Below are positions 1 through 6,261 of a stretch of 14,152 nt of DNA, in pieces. This stretch comes from Bacillota bacterium (GTDB taxonomy: Bacteria > Bacillota > Clostridia > Lachnospirales > Lachnospiraceae). Location of the stretch: assembly GCA_023395555.1 (NCBI GenBank), contig JAEWYQ010000012.1:1-14152 (forward strand). The letters run 5' to 3'. Numbering within the stretch: position 1 is the first letter of the stretch; every line of letters begins with the position of its first letter. The position numbers and the translations under genes are program-made. The notes beneath the pieces are model-generated. The model was not told where the DNA came from. It did no database searches and saw only the letters and a program-made list of their open reading frames with translations.

Positions 1-185
1 TTATTATACCGGTAACGGGTTATTCTTCTGAGCTTGGCATCCTTATAGAAGCTGTAGCCCCCCGCCGTATTCGAGATCAGGGAGAAAAACTCCTGAGAAC
101 CCAGGTAATTGATCCAGGGATAGGGAGTCGTGGGTGTGGTGATTACGTACTCCTTCCTGGAATCGTCAAAATATCCAAATTGCAT
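1..185 (-). CDS. GH94 glycoside phosphorylase, N-terminal fragment (cellobiose/cellodextrin phosphorylase type)
   Basis: Only the first 61 codons are present; the gene continues past the left edge. The start ATG (183-185) is preceded by a strong AGGAGG about 9 bases upstream. The peptide begins [15 protein letters not shown], then has a PWINYLG segment (residues 23-29), [15 protein letters not shown] (33-47) and RRITRYRYN (53-61). This order matches my memory of the N-terminus of GH94 phosphorylases, where '[21 protein letters not shown]' is a hallmark. Family knowledge: these cytoplasmic enzymes split beta-glucosides such as cellobiose or cellodextrins with phosphate, giving glucose-1-phosphate and saving ATP. 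Substrate cannot be decided from this fragment; cellobiose, laminaribiose and chitobiose phosphorylases share the fold. It is divergent from the gene at 424 and has its own promoter. Confidence 0.82.
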   Translation of the reverse strand, partial: MQFGYFDDSRKEYVITTPTTPYPWINYLGSQEFFSLISNTAGGYSFYKDAKLRRITRYRYN

Positions 186-243
186 AAATAATAACCTCCT
201 TATAACTATTTTGCATTGCTTGCAGCTTATACTCTCCTCCCAC

Positions 244-272
244 ATTATATTATACCTCCGCCTCCATTTCAA
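244..272 (-). promoter_or_regulatory. Predicted sigma-A promoter of the GH94 gene
   Basis: Read on the minus strand: -35 TTGAAA (267-272), 17-base spacer, -10 TATAAT (244-249). A second TATAAT register overlaps at 249-254. Between the -10 and the ribosome binding site lies TGCATTGCTTGCA (212-224), two TGCA half-sites flanking five bases. It is placed where a repressor operator would be expected, but this is only a guess. The rest of 186-423 is AT-rich spacer. For the plus-strand gene at 424 I see several TATAAT-like words (for example near 310 and 339) but none with a well-spaced -35, so I do not call its promoter. Confidence 0.6.
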
Positions 273-423
273 CAAAAACCGTAACAGATCAGCCGACGGC
301 AGATTTGTTATAATCAACCTCATTTTTAAGAGATATTTTATAATTAATTTCTTTTTTTATCCTTGTAAATATGATAGACTATATGACACAGGAACCAGTA
401 TGATATAAAGCGAGGTTTTAAAC

Positions 424-1128
424 ATGCCAAAGGAAACCAGACTTGCTGATGACGCGGTAATCTATCAGCAGAGGCAAGAACTAACAGAGAAGCAAAAACT
501 AAAAGATATGTCCAATCAGGAAAAGCTGGCGTATCTATGGGAATATTACCGTATCCATGCCCTGGCTGCTGTTGCTGCCATCGCACTGATTGCCTATATT
601 ATCTATGAGATTGTGACACCCGATATCGAGACCCTCTTCCAGGCGGCAATCATAGACAGCCCCGTCAGCGATGAAGTGTGGGAACAGTACCGGGCCCAGT
701 TTGAAGAATATCTGGATCTGAATCCCGAACTTCAGGAGATACAGTTGAATTCCTCCTTCTACCTGAGCAGCGACGGCGAATATGCGATGAATATGCAGCA
801 GGTGTTTGCCGCGCGTGTTGCCGCACGTGAGATAGATGTAATCATTGCTCCGGAGTCCCGCTTTAAGTCTCTCACTTACAGCGGCTATATGGACAAATTG
901 ACAGACCGTATACCTACGGATCTCTATGCCAGCCTGGCGGAATACATGTTCCAGTCCGACACGGAAGCAGAGCCCGACAGGCAGAGTGTCTACGGCATCT
1001 ATCTGACCAACACAAAGCTCTTCTCGGAGAATTCCGTCAGTACCGAGCCATATCTCCTGGGAATCGTGGCCAATGCGGAGCATAAGGATAATGCGGCAGA
1101 ATTTCTGCGTATGCTTTTTAATGAGTAA
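424..1128 (+). CDS. Single-pass membrane protein of unknown function with an extracytoplasmic domain
   Basis: I do not recognise a named family. The 234-residue protein starts at an ATG with GAGG 8-9 bases upstream. Residues 1-42 are hydrophilic and charged, including a K/Q-rich stretch and the phrase MSNQEKLAYLWEYYRIH just before the membrane. One hydrophobic helix follows (about 45-65, ALAAVAAIALIAYIIYEIV), then about 170 soluble residues that should lie outside the cell. This layout (short cytoplasmic 'EKL.Y.W.YY+IH' linker, one helix, exported domain) is one I associate with uncharacterised Lachnospiraceae proteins. The C-terminus (YLLGIVANAEHKDNAAEFLRML style, 210-231) and IDVIIAPESRF (138-148) resemble pieces of extracellular solute-binding proteins, where the end often reads 'N.eaA..FL..L'. 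No lipobox or catalytic motif is evident. It is the only plus-strand gene, divergent from GH94 and convergent with asd. Confidence 0.75.
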   Translation: MPKETRLADDAVIYQQRQELTEKQKLKDMSNQEKLAYLWEYYRIHALAAVAAIALIAYIIYEIVTPDIETLFQAAIIDSPVSDEVWEQYRAQFEEYLDLNPELQEIQLNSSFYLSSDGEYAMNMQQVFAARVAAREIDVIIAPESRFKSLTYSGYMDKLTDRIPTDLYASLAEYMFQSDTEAEPDRQSVYGIYLTNTKLFSENSVSTEPYLLGIVANAEHKDNAAEFLRMLFNE

Positions 1129-1160
1129 TCGGTTTTTCCATAGATAATAAAACTCTCAAT

Positions 1161-1235
1161 AAGGAGGGTGCTGCAAAATGATACGAGAGGTTCCTATCAC
1201 CTCAGTCTCCCGTACCATTTTGCAGCACCCTTCTT
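1161..1235. terminator. Long near-perfect hairpin between convergent genes, probable bidirectional terminator
   Basis: Left arm 1161-1190 and right arm 1206-1235 (30 bases each) are inverted copies with four differences; the core GGTGCTGCAAAATG / CATTTTGCAGCACC is perfect. Loop 1191-1205. The left-arm G at 1164 faces a T, giving a wobble in plus-strand RNA, while two A/C oppositions become U-G wobbles in minus-strand RNA. It lies 33 bases after the plus-strand gene and 25 bases after the asd stop, the right place for a shared terminator. The flanking T-runs are weak on both sides (CTTCTTGTATTT on plus; GAGAGTTTTATT on minus), so it could instead be a small dispersed palindromic element. Confidence 0.6.
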
Positions 1236-1259
1236 GTATTTATGAAACAATGATATTTC

Positions 1260-2342
1260 TTATTTTGCTGTGATATGCCCCAGCGCTTTCAACAGCTCTG
1301 CAGTGAGAACCGCGCCGCCGGCGGCACCGCGGACTGTGTTATGGGACAGGCCTACAAATTTATAGTCAAAAACCGAATCTTCCCGAAGTCTTCCGCAGCA
1401 GATTCCCATACCGTTCTCATAGTCCCGGTCCAGCTTTGCCTGGGGACGGTTATCTTCTTCAAAGTATTTGATAAACTGCCTCGGGGCGCTGGGCAGCTCC
1501 AGCTCCTGGGGAAGTCCTCTGTATTCCGCCCAAGCCTTGAGTATCTCTTCCTTCCCCGGCTTCTTTTCAAAATTCACAAATACCGCGGCTGTATGTCCGT
1601 CCGTTACCGGAACACGGATGCACTGGGTGGTAATCATGGGGCCATCCGCCTTGACGATCTGTCCGTCCTCTACCTTACCCCAGATACGCAGCGGCTCCTG
1701 CTCGCTCTTCTCTTCTTCCCCGCCGATATAGGGAATTACATTATCCACCATCTCCGGCCAATCAGCAAAATTCTTGCCTGCTCCTGAAATTGCCTGGTAG
1801 GTAGTAGCCACTACCAGCTTCGGCCCGTACTGGCGCAGGGCATGAAGGGCAGGCGTGTAGCTCTGAATGGAGCAGTTAGGCTTCACAACAATAAAGCCCC
1901 TCTCCGTCCCCAGCCTCTTCTTCTGTGCGGCAATCACTTCCAGATGCTCCGGGTTGATCTCCGGAACTACCATAGGTACATCGGGTGTCCACCGATGGGC
2001 GCTGTTATTGGATACCACCGGAACCTCTGCCCTGGCATAGGCTTCCTCTATGGCTTTGATCTCATCCTTGGTCATATCTACCGCACTGAAGACAAAATCA
2101 ACACCAGCGCTCACTTTTTCAACATCATTTACGTCCATTACAATTAACTTCTTCACGCTCTCCGGCATCGGGGTCTGCATCTTCCAGCGTCCGCCCACTG
2201 CCTCCTCGTAAGTCTTCCCGGCACTTCTGGGGCTGGCTGCCACCGTAACCACCTCAAACCAGGGATGGTTCTCCAACAGGGAGATAAACCGCTGCCCGAC
2301 CATACCGGTTCCTCCAAGAATACCTACTCTTAATTTGCCCAT
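1260..2342 (-). CDS. asd: Aspartate-semialdehyde dehydrogenase
   Basis: Reduces aspartyl-4-phosphate to aspartate-4-semialdehyde with NADPH, the branch-point step to lysine/diaminopimelate, threonine and methionine; cytoplasmic. With the start chosen at 2342 the protein has 360 residues. That ATG has GGGAGG 8 bases upstream; the longer in-frame start at 2375 would place this ribosome site inside the gene. Visible motifs: dinucleotide-binding GILGGTGMVGQ (7-17), SNNSAHR (111-117), catalytic Cys157 in PNCSIQ (155-160), SGAGK (176-180), substrate-binding Arg243 and general-base His250 in RVPVTDGH. The 'NCSIQSY' form and the 360-residue length fit the fungal/archaeal-type branch of Asd rather than the E. 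coli type. It has its own promoter and is closed by the hairpin at 1161-1235. The symbol asd is standard for this enzyme. Confidence 0.95.
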   Translation of the reverse strand: MGKLRVGILGGTGMVGQRFISLLENHPWFEVVTVAASPRSAGKTYEEAVGGRWKMQTPMPESVKKLIVMDVNDVEKVSAGVDFVFSAVDMTKDEIKAIEEAYARAEVPVVSNNSAHRWTPDVPMVVPEINPEHLEVIAAQKKRLGTERGFIVVKPNCSIQSYTPALHALRQYGPKLVVATTYQAISGAGKNFADWPEMVDNVIPYIGGEEEKSEQEPLRIWGKVEDGQIVKADGPMITTQCIRVPVTDGHTAAVFVNFEKKPGKEEILKAWAEYRGLPQELELPSAPRQFIKYFEEDNRPQAKLDRDYENGMGICCGRLREDSVFDYKFVGLSHNTVRGAAGGAVLTAELLKALGHITAK

Positions 2343-2398
2343 TCTATAATTCCTCCCTTTGTTCTCGTACGACATACATTTGTCTTCGCTGTAAGTAT

Positions 2399-2426
2399 AC
2401 TATATACTAATTTTCAAAAAAATCAA
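2399..2426 (-). promoter_or_regulatory. Predicted promoter of asd
   Basis: On the minus strand: -35 TTGATT (2421-2426), 16-base spacer, -10 TATAGT (2399-2404). The leader to the asd ATG is roughly 50 bases with no evident riboswitch fold. The sequence from 2400 to 2470 is very AT-rich. The 16-base spacing and an overlapping TATACT word make the exact -10 uncertain. Confidence 0.5.
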
Positions 2427-2469
2427 CACTTTTTCACAGAAATCCGAAGATTTGTTACTATTATATAAG

Positions 2470-3462
2470 TTAATTCCCGGCAGGTTCCTCTGTTTGGTTA
2501 TTTTTTTCGTATTCCTCCAACAACCGCTGAAGATCGTCCATGGTTTCAATTTCATTGACTCTGTTTCGCAGTCTGGCAGAACCGGGATAACCTGTGGTAT
2601 ACCAGGCTACATGCTTGCGCATCTCCCGGATTCCGGTGAATTCCCCCTTATAATCCACCGACATGGCCGCATGGCGAAGAATCATCTCCCGAACTTCCCG
2701 AAACTCAGGTTGGGGAAGCAGGATTCCTTCTTCCAGATAAGCTTTTATCTCAGCAAACAGCCAGGGATTCCCCCGGGTTCCCCTTGCCATCATGAGTCCG
2801 TCGCAGCCTGTCTGCCGAAGCATATTCCCGGCATCCTGGGGGGTGAAAATATCTCCGCTTCCAATAACCGGGATTGACACCGCTTCCTTCACCTGACGTA
2901 TAATCTCCCAGTCCGCCTTGCCGCTGTAGTACTGCTCCCTGGTTCTGGCATGTACGGCAATTGCCGCCGCGCCGTTCTCCTGGGCTATCTTTGCCACCTC
3001 CACCGCATTAACGCTTTCTTCATTGAAGCCCTTGCGTATCTTTACGGTTACCGGCTTACTATAGCCCCTGACCACCTCGCGGACAATCTCGCCGATTCGT
3101 TCCGGCTCCTTCATAAGGGCGGAACCCTCTCCGTTGTTGACCACCTTGGGAACCGGACAGCCCATATTAATGTCCAGAATATCAAAATTACGGTGCTCCA
3201 GTCTTCTGGCTGTCTCTCTCAGTATGCCGGGATCCTCCCCGAAGAGCTGGAGGGCCGCCGGGCGCTCCTCCTCCGCTATCTGGAGGAGGCTTTCCGTATT
3301 CTTATTATTATACTGGACCCCCTTGGCACTGACCATTTCCGTATATACAAGATCCGCTCCCTGTTCCTTGCATAATATGCGAAAAGGCAGGTCCGTCACT
3401 CCCGCCATGGGCCCCAGGCACAATATTCCCTTCAGCTTCACGTTACCTATCTGCAAACTCAT
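2470..3462 (-). CDS. dusB: tRNA-dihydrouridine synthase
   Basis: FMN enzyme that reduces uridines in the D-loop of tRNA to dihydrouridine using NADPH. The 330-residue length is typical. Seen in order: GPMAGVTDLPFR (17-28, FMN-binding start of the TIM barrel), LQLFG (71-75), DINMGCPVPKVV (97-108) with catalytic Cys102, VKIRKG (140-145) with the conserved Lys141, HARTREQYYSG (171-181), GSGDI (201-205) and MMARGTRGNPW (224-234). The start ATG has GGAG 5 bases upstream. Assignment to the DusB subgroup rests on the overall pattern and on the adjacency to coaX, which is common in clostridia; a different Dus paralogue is possible. It is preceded by a 190-base gap with hairpins, so it may be partly uncoupled from coaX. 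No strong terminator follows. Confidence 0.92.
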   Translation of the reverse strand: MSLQIGNVKLKGILCLGPMAGVTDLPFRILCKEQGADLVYTEMVSAKGVQYNNKNTESLLQIAEEERPAALQLFGEDPGILRETARRLEHRNFDILDINMGCPVPKVVNNGEGSALMKEPERIGEIVREVVRGYSKPVTVKIRKGFNEESVNAVEVAKIAQENGAAAIAVHARTREQYYSGKADWEIIRQVKEAVSIPVIGSGDIFTPQDAGNMLRQTGCDGLMMARGTRGNPWLFAEIKAYLEEGILLPQPEFREVREMILRHAAMSVDYKGEFTGIREMRKHVAWYTTGYPGSARLRNRVNEIETMDDLQRLLEEYEKNNQTEEPAGN

Positions 3463-3652
3463 GAAATCTCCATGTCCTTCCTGTCATTAATCCTGATAAC
3501 CGATACGATAAAATAAAGATATTGGCATTCAGCATATGCTCATACCAATATCTTCCTCCCCGCTGCTCCTGAACTAACGTCCAGGCGCGCAGATATATAG
3601 CGGCTGCAGTCTGGCCGGCAACGCGGGCCAAACCGCAGCATACAAGCAAAAC
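3463..3652 (-). other. coaX-dusB intergenic gap with one open frame and two hairpins
   Basis: This 190-base gap is GC-richer than the other spacers. One minus-strand frame stays open from a TTG at 3649 to 3443 (68 codons, overlapping dusB by 20 bases), with no ribosome site before the TTG, so I do not call a gene. In transcript order it holds a 7-bp stem with loop GTTA (3568-3585, one G-U pair), a GGGGAGG word (3555-3561), and the hairpin at 3516-3554. It resembles the gap at 10776-10989 in having an open TTG frame plus hairpin, which suggests a dispersed intergenic element or a remnant gene. Confidence 0.4.
3516..3554 (-). terminator. Hairpin upstream of dusB, possible terminator or attenuator
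   Basis: Perfect arms AAGATATTGG (3516-3525) and its complement (3545-3554), extended by three further pairs including one T-G, with a self-complementary AGCATATGCT at the tip. On the minus strand it is followed by TTATTTTA. It sits between coaX and dusB, about 50 bases before the dusB start, so it could lower read-through into dusB. The AT-rich stem and interrupted T-run leave its strength open. Confidence 0.5.
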
Positions 3653-4426
3653 CTAGCGTGCTTTATTTTTATCATTGATGATCTTCAATCCCTTAAGCGT
3701 CAGATTGGGATCATATATCTCAATGGCATCCGTCGCCTCGGATATGATCTTTCCCAGACCTCCGGTTGCAACCACCCTGCACTTCTCAATTCCCGCTTCC
3801 TTCAGCATCCTTTTAATAATATACTCCGTCTGCCCGATGCAGCCGAAAACCAGACCCGCCTGCATACTGGTCACCGTATCCTTCGCCAGGATAGTATCCG
3901 GCATGGCAATCTCGATCTCCGGAAGCCTGGCTGTTCCGTTCCACAATGCGTCGGCACAGAGGCGGAGGCCGGGACTGGTTACCGCAGCAATAAAGGTTCC
4001 ATCCTCTGTAATCAGATCATAGGTAATGGCCGTTCCGAAATCAATGACCAGGACCGGTCCGCCATAGATCTCATAAGCAGCCACCGCATCCACCACACGG
4101 TCAGCCCCCACCTCCTTGGGATTTACCGCTCCGATCTTAATACCGGTCTTGGTTCCGATTCCCACGATCAGGGGGGTTAGGCCCAGATACTTAATAATCC
4201 CGGAGGTAAGGGAGTGCATCAGCTTCGGCACCACGCTGGCAATGGCAACTGCCGTAATCTCTTCCATCTGGATCTGCTTTGCCTTCAGCAGATCATACAG
4301 CACCAGGCCATATTCATCCGAGGTGCGGATTGTACTGGTGGTCAGGCGGAAGCTGGCCTTCAAATTCATTTCTTCAAATACCCCTAAGGTTATATTGGTA
4401 TTTCCAACATCAATCACTAATAACAT
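3653..4426 (-). CDS. coaX: Type III pantothenate kinase
   Basis: Phosphorylates pantothenate with ATP, the first committed step of coenzyme A synthesis; a cytoplasmic dimer of the actin/hexokinase fold that needs a monovalent cation. The 257-residue length matches CoaX. Seen: DVGNTN phosphate loop (6-11), the EYG region near 38-40, [13 protein letters not shown] (106-118) with catalytic Asp109, [11 protein letters not shown] (129-139), and the SPGL segment (151-154) with [13 protein letters not shown] after it, and VVATGGLGK (adenosine site). Odd point: the loop that in Bacillus-type CoaX reads GGxIxPG reads AAVTSPG here (147-153), with the two glycines replaced by alanines. GGAGGGG 7 bases before the ATG supports the start. 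It follows the small acidic gene after 63 bases and probably belongs to the argF transcription unit. Confidence 0.94.
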   Translation of the reverse strand: MLLVIDVGNTNITLGVFEEMNLKASFRLTTSTIRTSDEYGLVLYDLLKAKQIQMEEITAVAIASVVPKLMHSLTSGIIKYLGLTPLIVGIGTKTGIKIGAVNPKEVGADRVVDAVAAYEIYGGPVLVIDFGTAITYDLITEDGTFIAAVTSPGLRLCADALWNGTARLPEIEIAMPDTILAKDTVTSMQAGLVFGCIGQTEYIIKRMLKEAGIEKCRVVATGGLGKIISEATDAIEIYDPNLTLKGLKIINDKNKAR

Positions 4427-4489
4427 GTTTAACCCCTCCGTAAAACCATCATACCAGACGCCGGTACACGGCGCTGAATTTGTGCTGTG

Positions 4490-4831
4490 TTACAAAAGCT
4501 CCGAGGCATTTTCTCCAAGAAAAAACACCTTGTAATACAATTCTAAAGCCTCCATCAGCTCCTCCTTGTCCCTCTGAAGCTGTTTCATCTTCAGGGCGCT
4601 GCCGATTTCATCATAAAAGAAATCATCCTCCCGGGAATCCACCCGCATCATCAGCGTACCGTCCTCTTCAAACTCCAGCGACAGTATTCCGCCGATTTCC
4701 TCCGTAAACAATACACACATTATCTTCAGCTCCTGCTTGATCTGCTCCGGCAGGGCATCAAACTCATGATTAAACCAGAATTTCTTCTCATAGGCGCTGC
4801 TGGCACATAGCACAGCCTGCTCTTGCTCCAT
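4490..4831 (-). CDS. Small acidic soluble protein, probably DUF6145 family
   Basis: 113 residues, no signal peptide or membrane helix. It begins MEQEQAVLCASSAYEKKF, then a mixed alpha/beta region with LPEQIKQELKIMCVLFTEE (27-45) and GGILSLEFEEDGTL (47-60), an acidic DDFFYDEIGSALKMKQLQR stretch (69-87) and a C-terminal helix ending FFLGENASELL. I recall this pattern from a conserved Lachnospiraceae family named DUF6145, but I am not certain of the number and know of no function. The start ATG has AGGAAG about 8 bases upstream. It lies between the small membrane protein (26 bases upstream) and coaX (63 bases downstream), all on one strand, so it is likely cotranscribed with argF and coaX. The fixed neighbourhood hints at a housekeeping role; nothing in the sequence defines it. 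Confidence 0.8.
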   Translation of the reverse strand: MEQEQAVLCASSAYEKKFWFNHEFDALPEQIKQELKIMCVLFTEEIGGILSLEFEEDGTLMMRVDSREDDFFYDEIGSALKMKQLQRDKEELMEALELYYKVFFLGENASELL

Positions 4832-4857
4832 ATCCGTCTTCCTTCCCTGTTAAGCTT

Positions 4858-5163
4858 TTATAGCATATCCATAATAATAAATCCTAACACGATCACAATG
4901 ATTCCCATCATAAAGAAGGTCATCCCCATCGTCTTTCGTTTCGGATTCTTCCAATTCCTTAATCCGCTTAAAATATTAACCAGACCGCCGAAGAGACAGG
5001 TGGAGAGAATGGCATAACGGTTGCTTGGGTTATAGAACACCAGAACCAGCGAAACAATCAAAGCAATTCCCGCCAGAGTGTTAAACAGATCCATCCGGTT
5101 GGATGCATTGTCTTTTGACATGAATTTCTTCCATTGTTCCTTCAGCTTGCCCACACTTTTCAC
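4858..5163 (-). CDS. Small membrane protein of unknown function, three predicted helices
   Basis: I do not recognise a function. As called it has 101 residues from a GTG at 5161-5163, 6 bases after the argF stop, with AGG in the end of argF as ribosome site. An alternative start is the ATG at 5119-5121 (residue 15), which has GGAAG 7 bases upstream and would give 87 residues beginning MSKDNASNRMDLFN; I cannot choose firmly. Hydrophobic segments: about 29-44 (AGIALIVSLVLVFY), 51-65 (AILSTCLFGGLVNIL) and 81-100 (MTFFMMGIIVIVLGFIIMDM), separated by a basic loop RNWKNPKRKT. The tight link to argF implies translation from the same ArgR-regulated message. Confidence 0.78.
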   Translation of the reverse strand: MKSVGKLKEQWKKFMSKDNASNRMDLFNTLAGIALIVSLVLVFYNPSNRYAILSTCLFGGLVNILSGLRNWKNPKRKTMGMTFFMMGIIVIVLGFIIMDML

Positions 5164-5169
5164 CTCAGT

Positions 5170-6108
5170 TTACCTATTTCCTAATGTAGCCACCATAACT
5201 GCCTTAATGGTATGCATACGGTTCTCCGCCTCATCAAATACCACTTCGGCAAACCGCTCAAACAGCTCTGCGGTCACCTCATTCCCCTTTACTGCCGGCA
5301 GACAGTGCAGAAATATGGTATCCTTCTTCCCGGTCAGGCTGAACAATTCATCATTTACCTGATAAGGCCTCAAAAGAGCAACCCGCTCAGCTGCCTTGTC
5401 TTCTTCGCCCATGGAGCACCAGACATCGGTATAGATTGCGTCTGCTCCCTCCACCGCAGTGAGCTGGTCCGATATATCGATCCTGCTGCCGGAGGCCTTG
5501 GCATATTCCTGACAGACAGCAGTTAACGCTTCTTCCGGCCACAGCTCCTTCGGAGATAATATGGTAAAATCAATTCCCAGCTTGGAAGAACCGATCATAA
5601 GGCTGTTGGCCATATTGTTGCGTCCGTCACCGACATACACCAGCTTTAACCCTTTTAGCTTACCAAACTGCTCTTTCAAAGTCAAGAAGTCCGCAAGAAT
5701 TTGTGTGGGATGGTCTTCATCCGTAAGGCCGTTCCATACGGGAACGCCGCTGTACTTTGCCAGCTTTTCCACAGTCTCCTGCTGAAAGCCCCGGAATTCA
5801 ATTCCGTCAAACATCCTGCCAAGAACCCTGGCGGTATCCTCCACACTCTCCTTATGTCCCAGCTGGATATCCGACTTGCCCAGATATTCCGGATGGCCTC
5901 CTTCATCCACACAGCCCACCGTAAAAGCACAGCGGGTTCTTGTGGAGGGCTTCTCAAAAATCAGAGCAATGTTCTTACCCTTCAAGCGATCTCCCGTAAT
6001 TCCCTGCTTCTTCTGCTCCTTTAATTCTGCCGCCAGATCAATGAGGTATTCGATCTCCTCCGGCGTATAATCCTTTAATGTGAGTAAGCTCCGTCCTTTT
6101 AAATTCAT
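5170..6108 (-). CDS. argF: Ornithine carbamoyltransferase
   Basis: Transfers the carbamoyl group from carbamoyl phosphate to ornithine to give citrulline in arginine synthesis; cytoplasmic, usually trimeric. The 312 residues show the carbamoyl-phosphate loop STRTR (55-59), HPTQ (133-136), the ornithine-binding SMG loop in DVWCSMGEE (228-236) and HCLPA (268-272) with the catalytic Cys269. The SMG and HCLPA motifs separate it from aspartate carbamoyltransferase. A catabolic (ArcB) role is possible by sequence alone, but the ArgR operator on the promoter and the absence of arcA/arcC neighbours favour the biosynthetic argF. AAGGAGG 5-6 bases before the ATG decides the start. It leads a likely operon with two small genes and coaX, an unusual partner set for arginine synthesis. 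Confidence 0.95.
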   Translation of the reverse strand: MNLKGRSLLTLKDYTPEEIEYLIDLAAELKEQKKQGITGDRLKGKNIALIFEKPSTRTRCAFTVGCVDEGGHPEYLGKSDIQLGHKESVEDTARVLGRMFDGIEFRGFQQETVEKLAKYSGVPVWNGLTDEDHPTQILADFLTLKEQFGKLKGLKLVYVGDGRNNMANSLMIGSSKLGIDFTILSPKELWPEEALTAVCQEYAKASGSRIDISDQLTAVEGADAIYTDVWCSMGEEDKAAERVALLRPYQVNDELFSLTGKKDTIFLHCLPAVKGNEVTAELFERFAEVVFDEAENRMHTIKAVMVATLGNR

Positions 6109-6135
6109 ATGATCCTCCTTATATTTATACTTACA

Positions 6136-6153
6136 AATGTTTATTTATACATT
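6136..6153. promoter_or_regulatory. Predicted ArgR operator (ARG box) at argF
   Basis: The 18-base palindrome AATGTTTATTTATACATT matches the ARG-box pattern (about TNTGNATWWWWATNCANA and Bacillus variants) with symmetric AATGT/ACATT ends. A weaker second box, 6116-6133, lies 2 bases away and overlaps the ribosome binding site; on the minus strand it shares 11 of 18 positions with the first. Paired boxes 2-3 bases apart are the usual ArgR/AhrC layout. The main box overlaps the -10 element, so arginine-bound ArgR should block argF transcription. Confidence 0.72.
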
Positions 6154-6177
6154 ATTCCAAGTTTCATGATTTGTCAA
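6149..6177 (-). promoter_or_regulatory. Predicted sigma-A promoter of argF
   Basis: Minus strand: consensus -35 TTGACA (6172-6177), 17-base spacer, -10 TAATGT (6149-6154). The -10 overlaps the ARG box. The -35 begins immediately after the T-run of the ltaS terminator, so the two units are packed with no spare sequence. The predicted leader is about 30-35 bases and contains the second weak ARG box and the ribosome site. Confidence 0.75.
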
Positions 6178-6188
6178 GAAAAATATGA

Positions 6189-6231
6189 GAGCCTGCATCC
6201 AACACCCTGCCCGGGCCTTGAATACAAGCTC
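6189..6231 (-). terminator. Rho-independent terminator of ltaS
   Basis: Arms 6189-6202 and 6218-6231 form a 14-pair stem in minus-strand RNA (11 Watson-Crick, 3 G-U), all wobbles falling on that strand, around a GC-rich loop containing GCCCGGGC. It is followed by ATATTTTTCTT on the minus strand and starts about 30 bases after the ltaS stop. The strand-specific wobbles and T-run both point to use by ltaS. Confidence 0.8.
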
Positions 6232-6261
6232 TTATCTTCATCTTTATTCACAGAAGCAGAA

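Noticed and set aside
130..408. 92-codon plus-strand frame upstream of the membrane protein gene
   Set aside because: It runs antisense across the GH94 start and through AT-rich spacer, with no ribosome site and no protein-like composition.
535..1083. 182-codon frame antisense to the membrane protein gene
   Set aside because: Shadow frame: the plus-strand gene has a ribosome site, a clear membrane helix and protein-like composition; the antisense frame has none.
2343..2375. Upstream start for asd (MSYENKGRNYR extension)
   Set aside because: The extension contains the GGGAGG ribosome site of the internal ATG and has no homology to the Asd N-terminus, which begins at the GILGGTG fold.
2440..2453. 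AAATC-TTCG-GATTT tetraloop hairpin after dusB
   Set aside because: Only five mostly AT pairs and no T-run; too weak to call as a terminator.
3443..3649. 68-codon minus-strand frame as a protein gene
   Set aside because: It starts with TTG without a ribosome site, crosses two hairpins and overlaps the dusB start. It is described as gap content instead.
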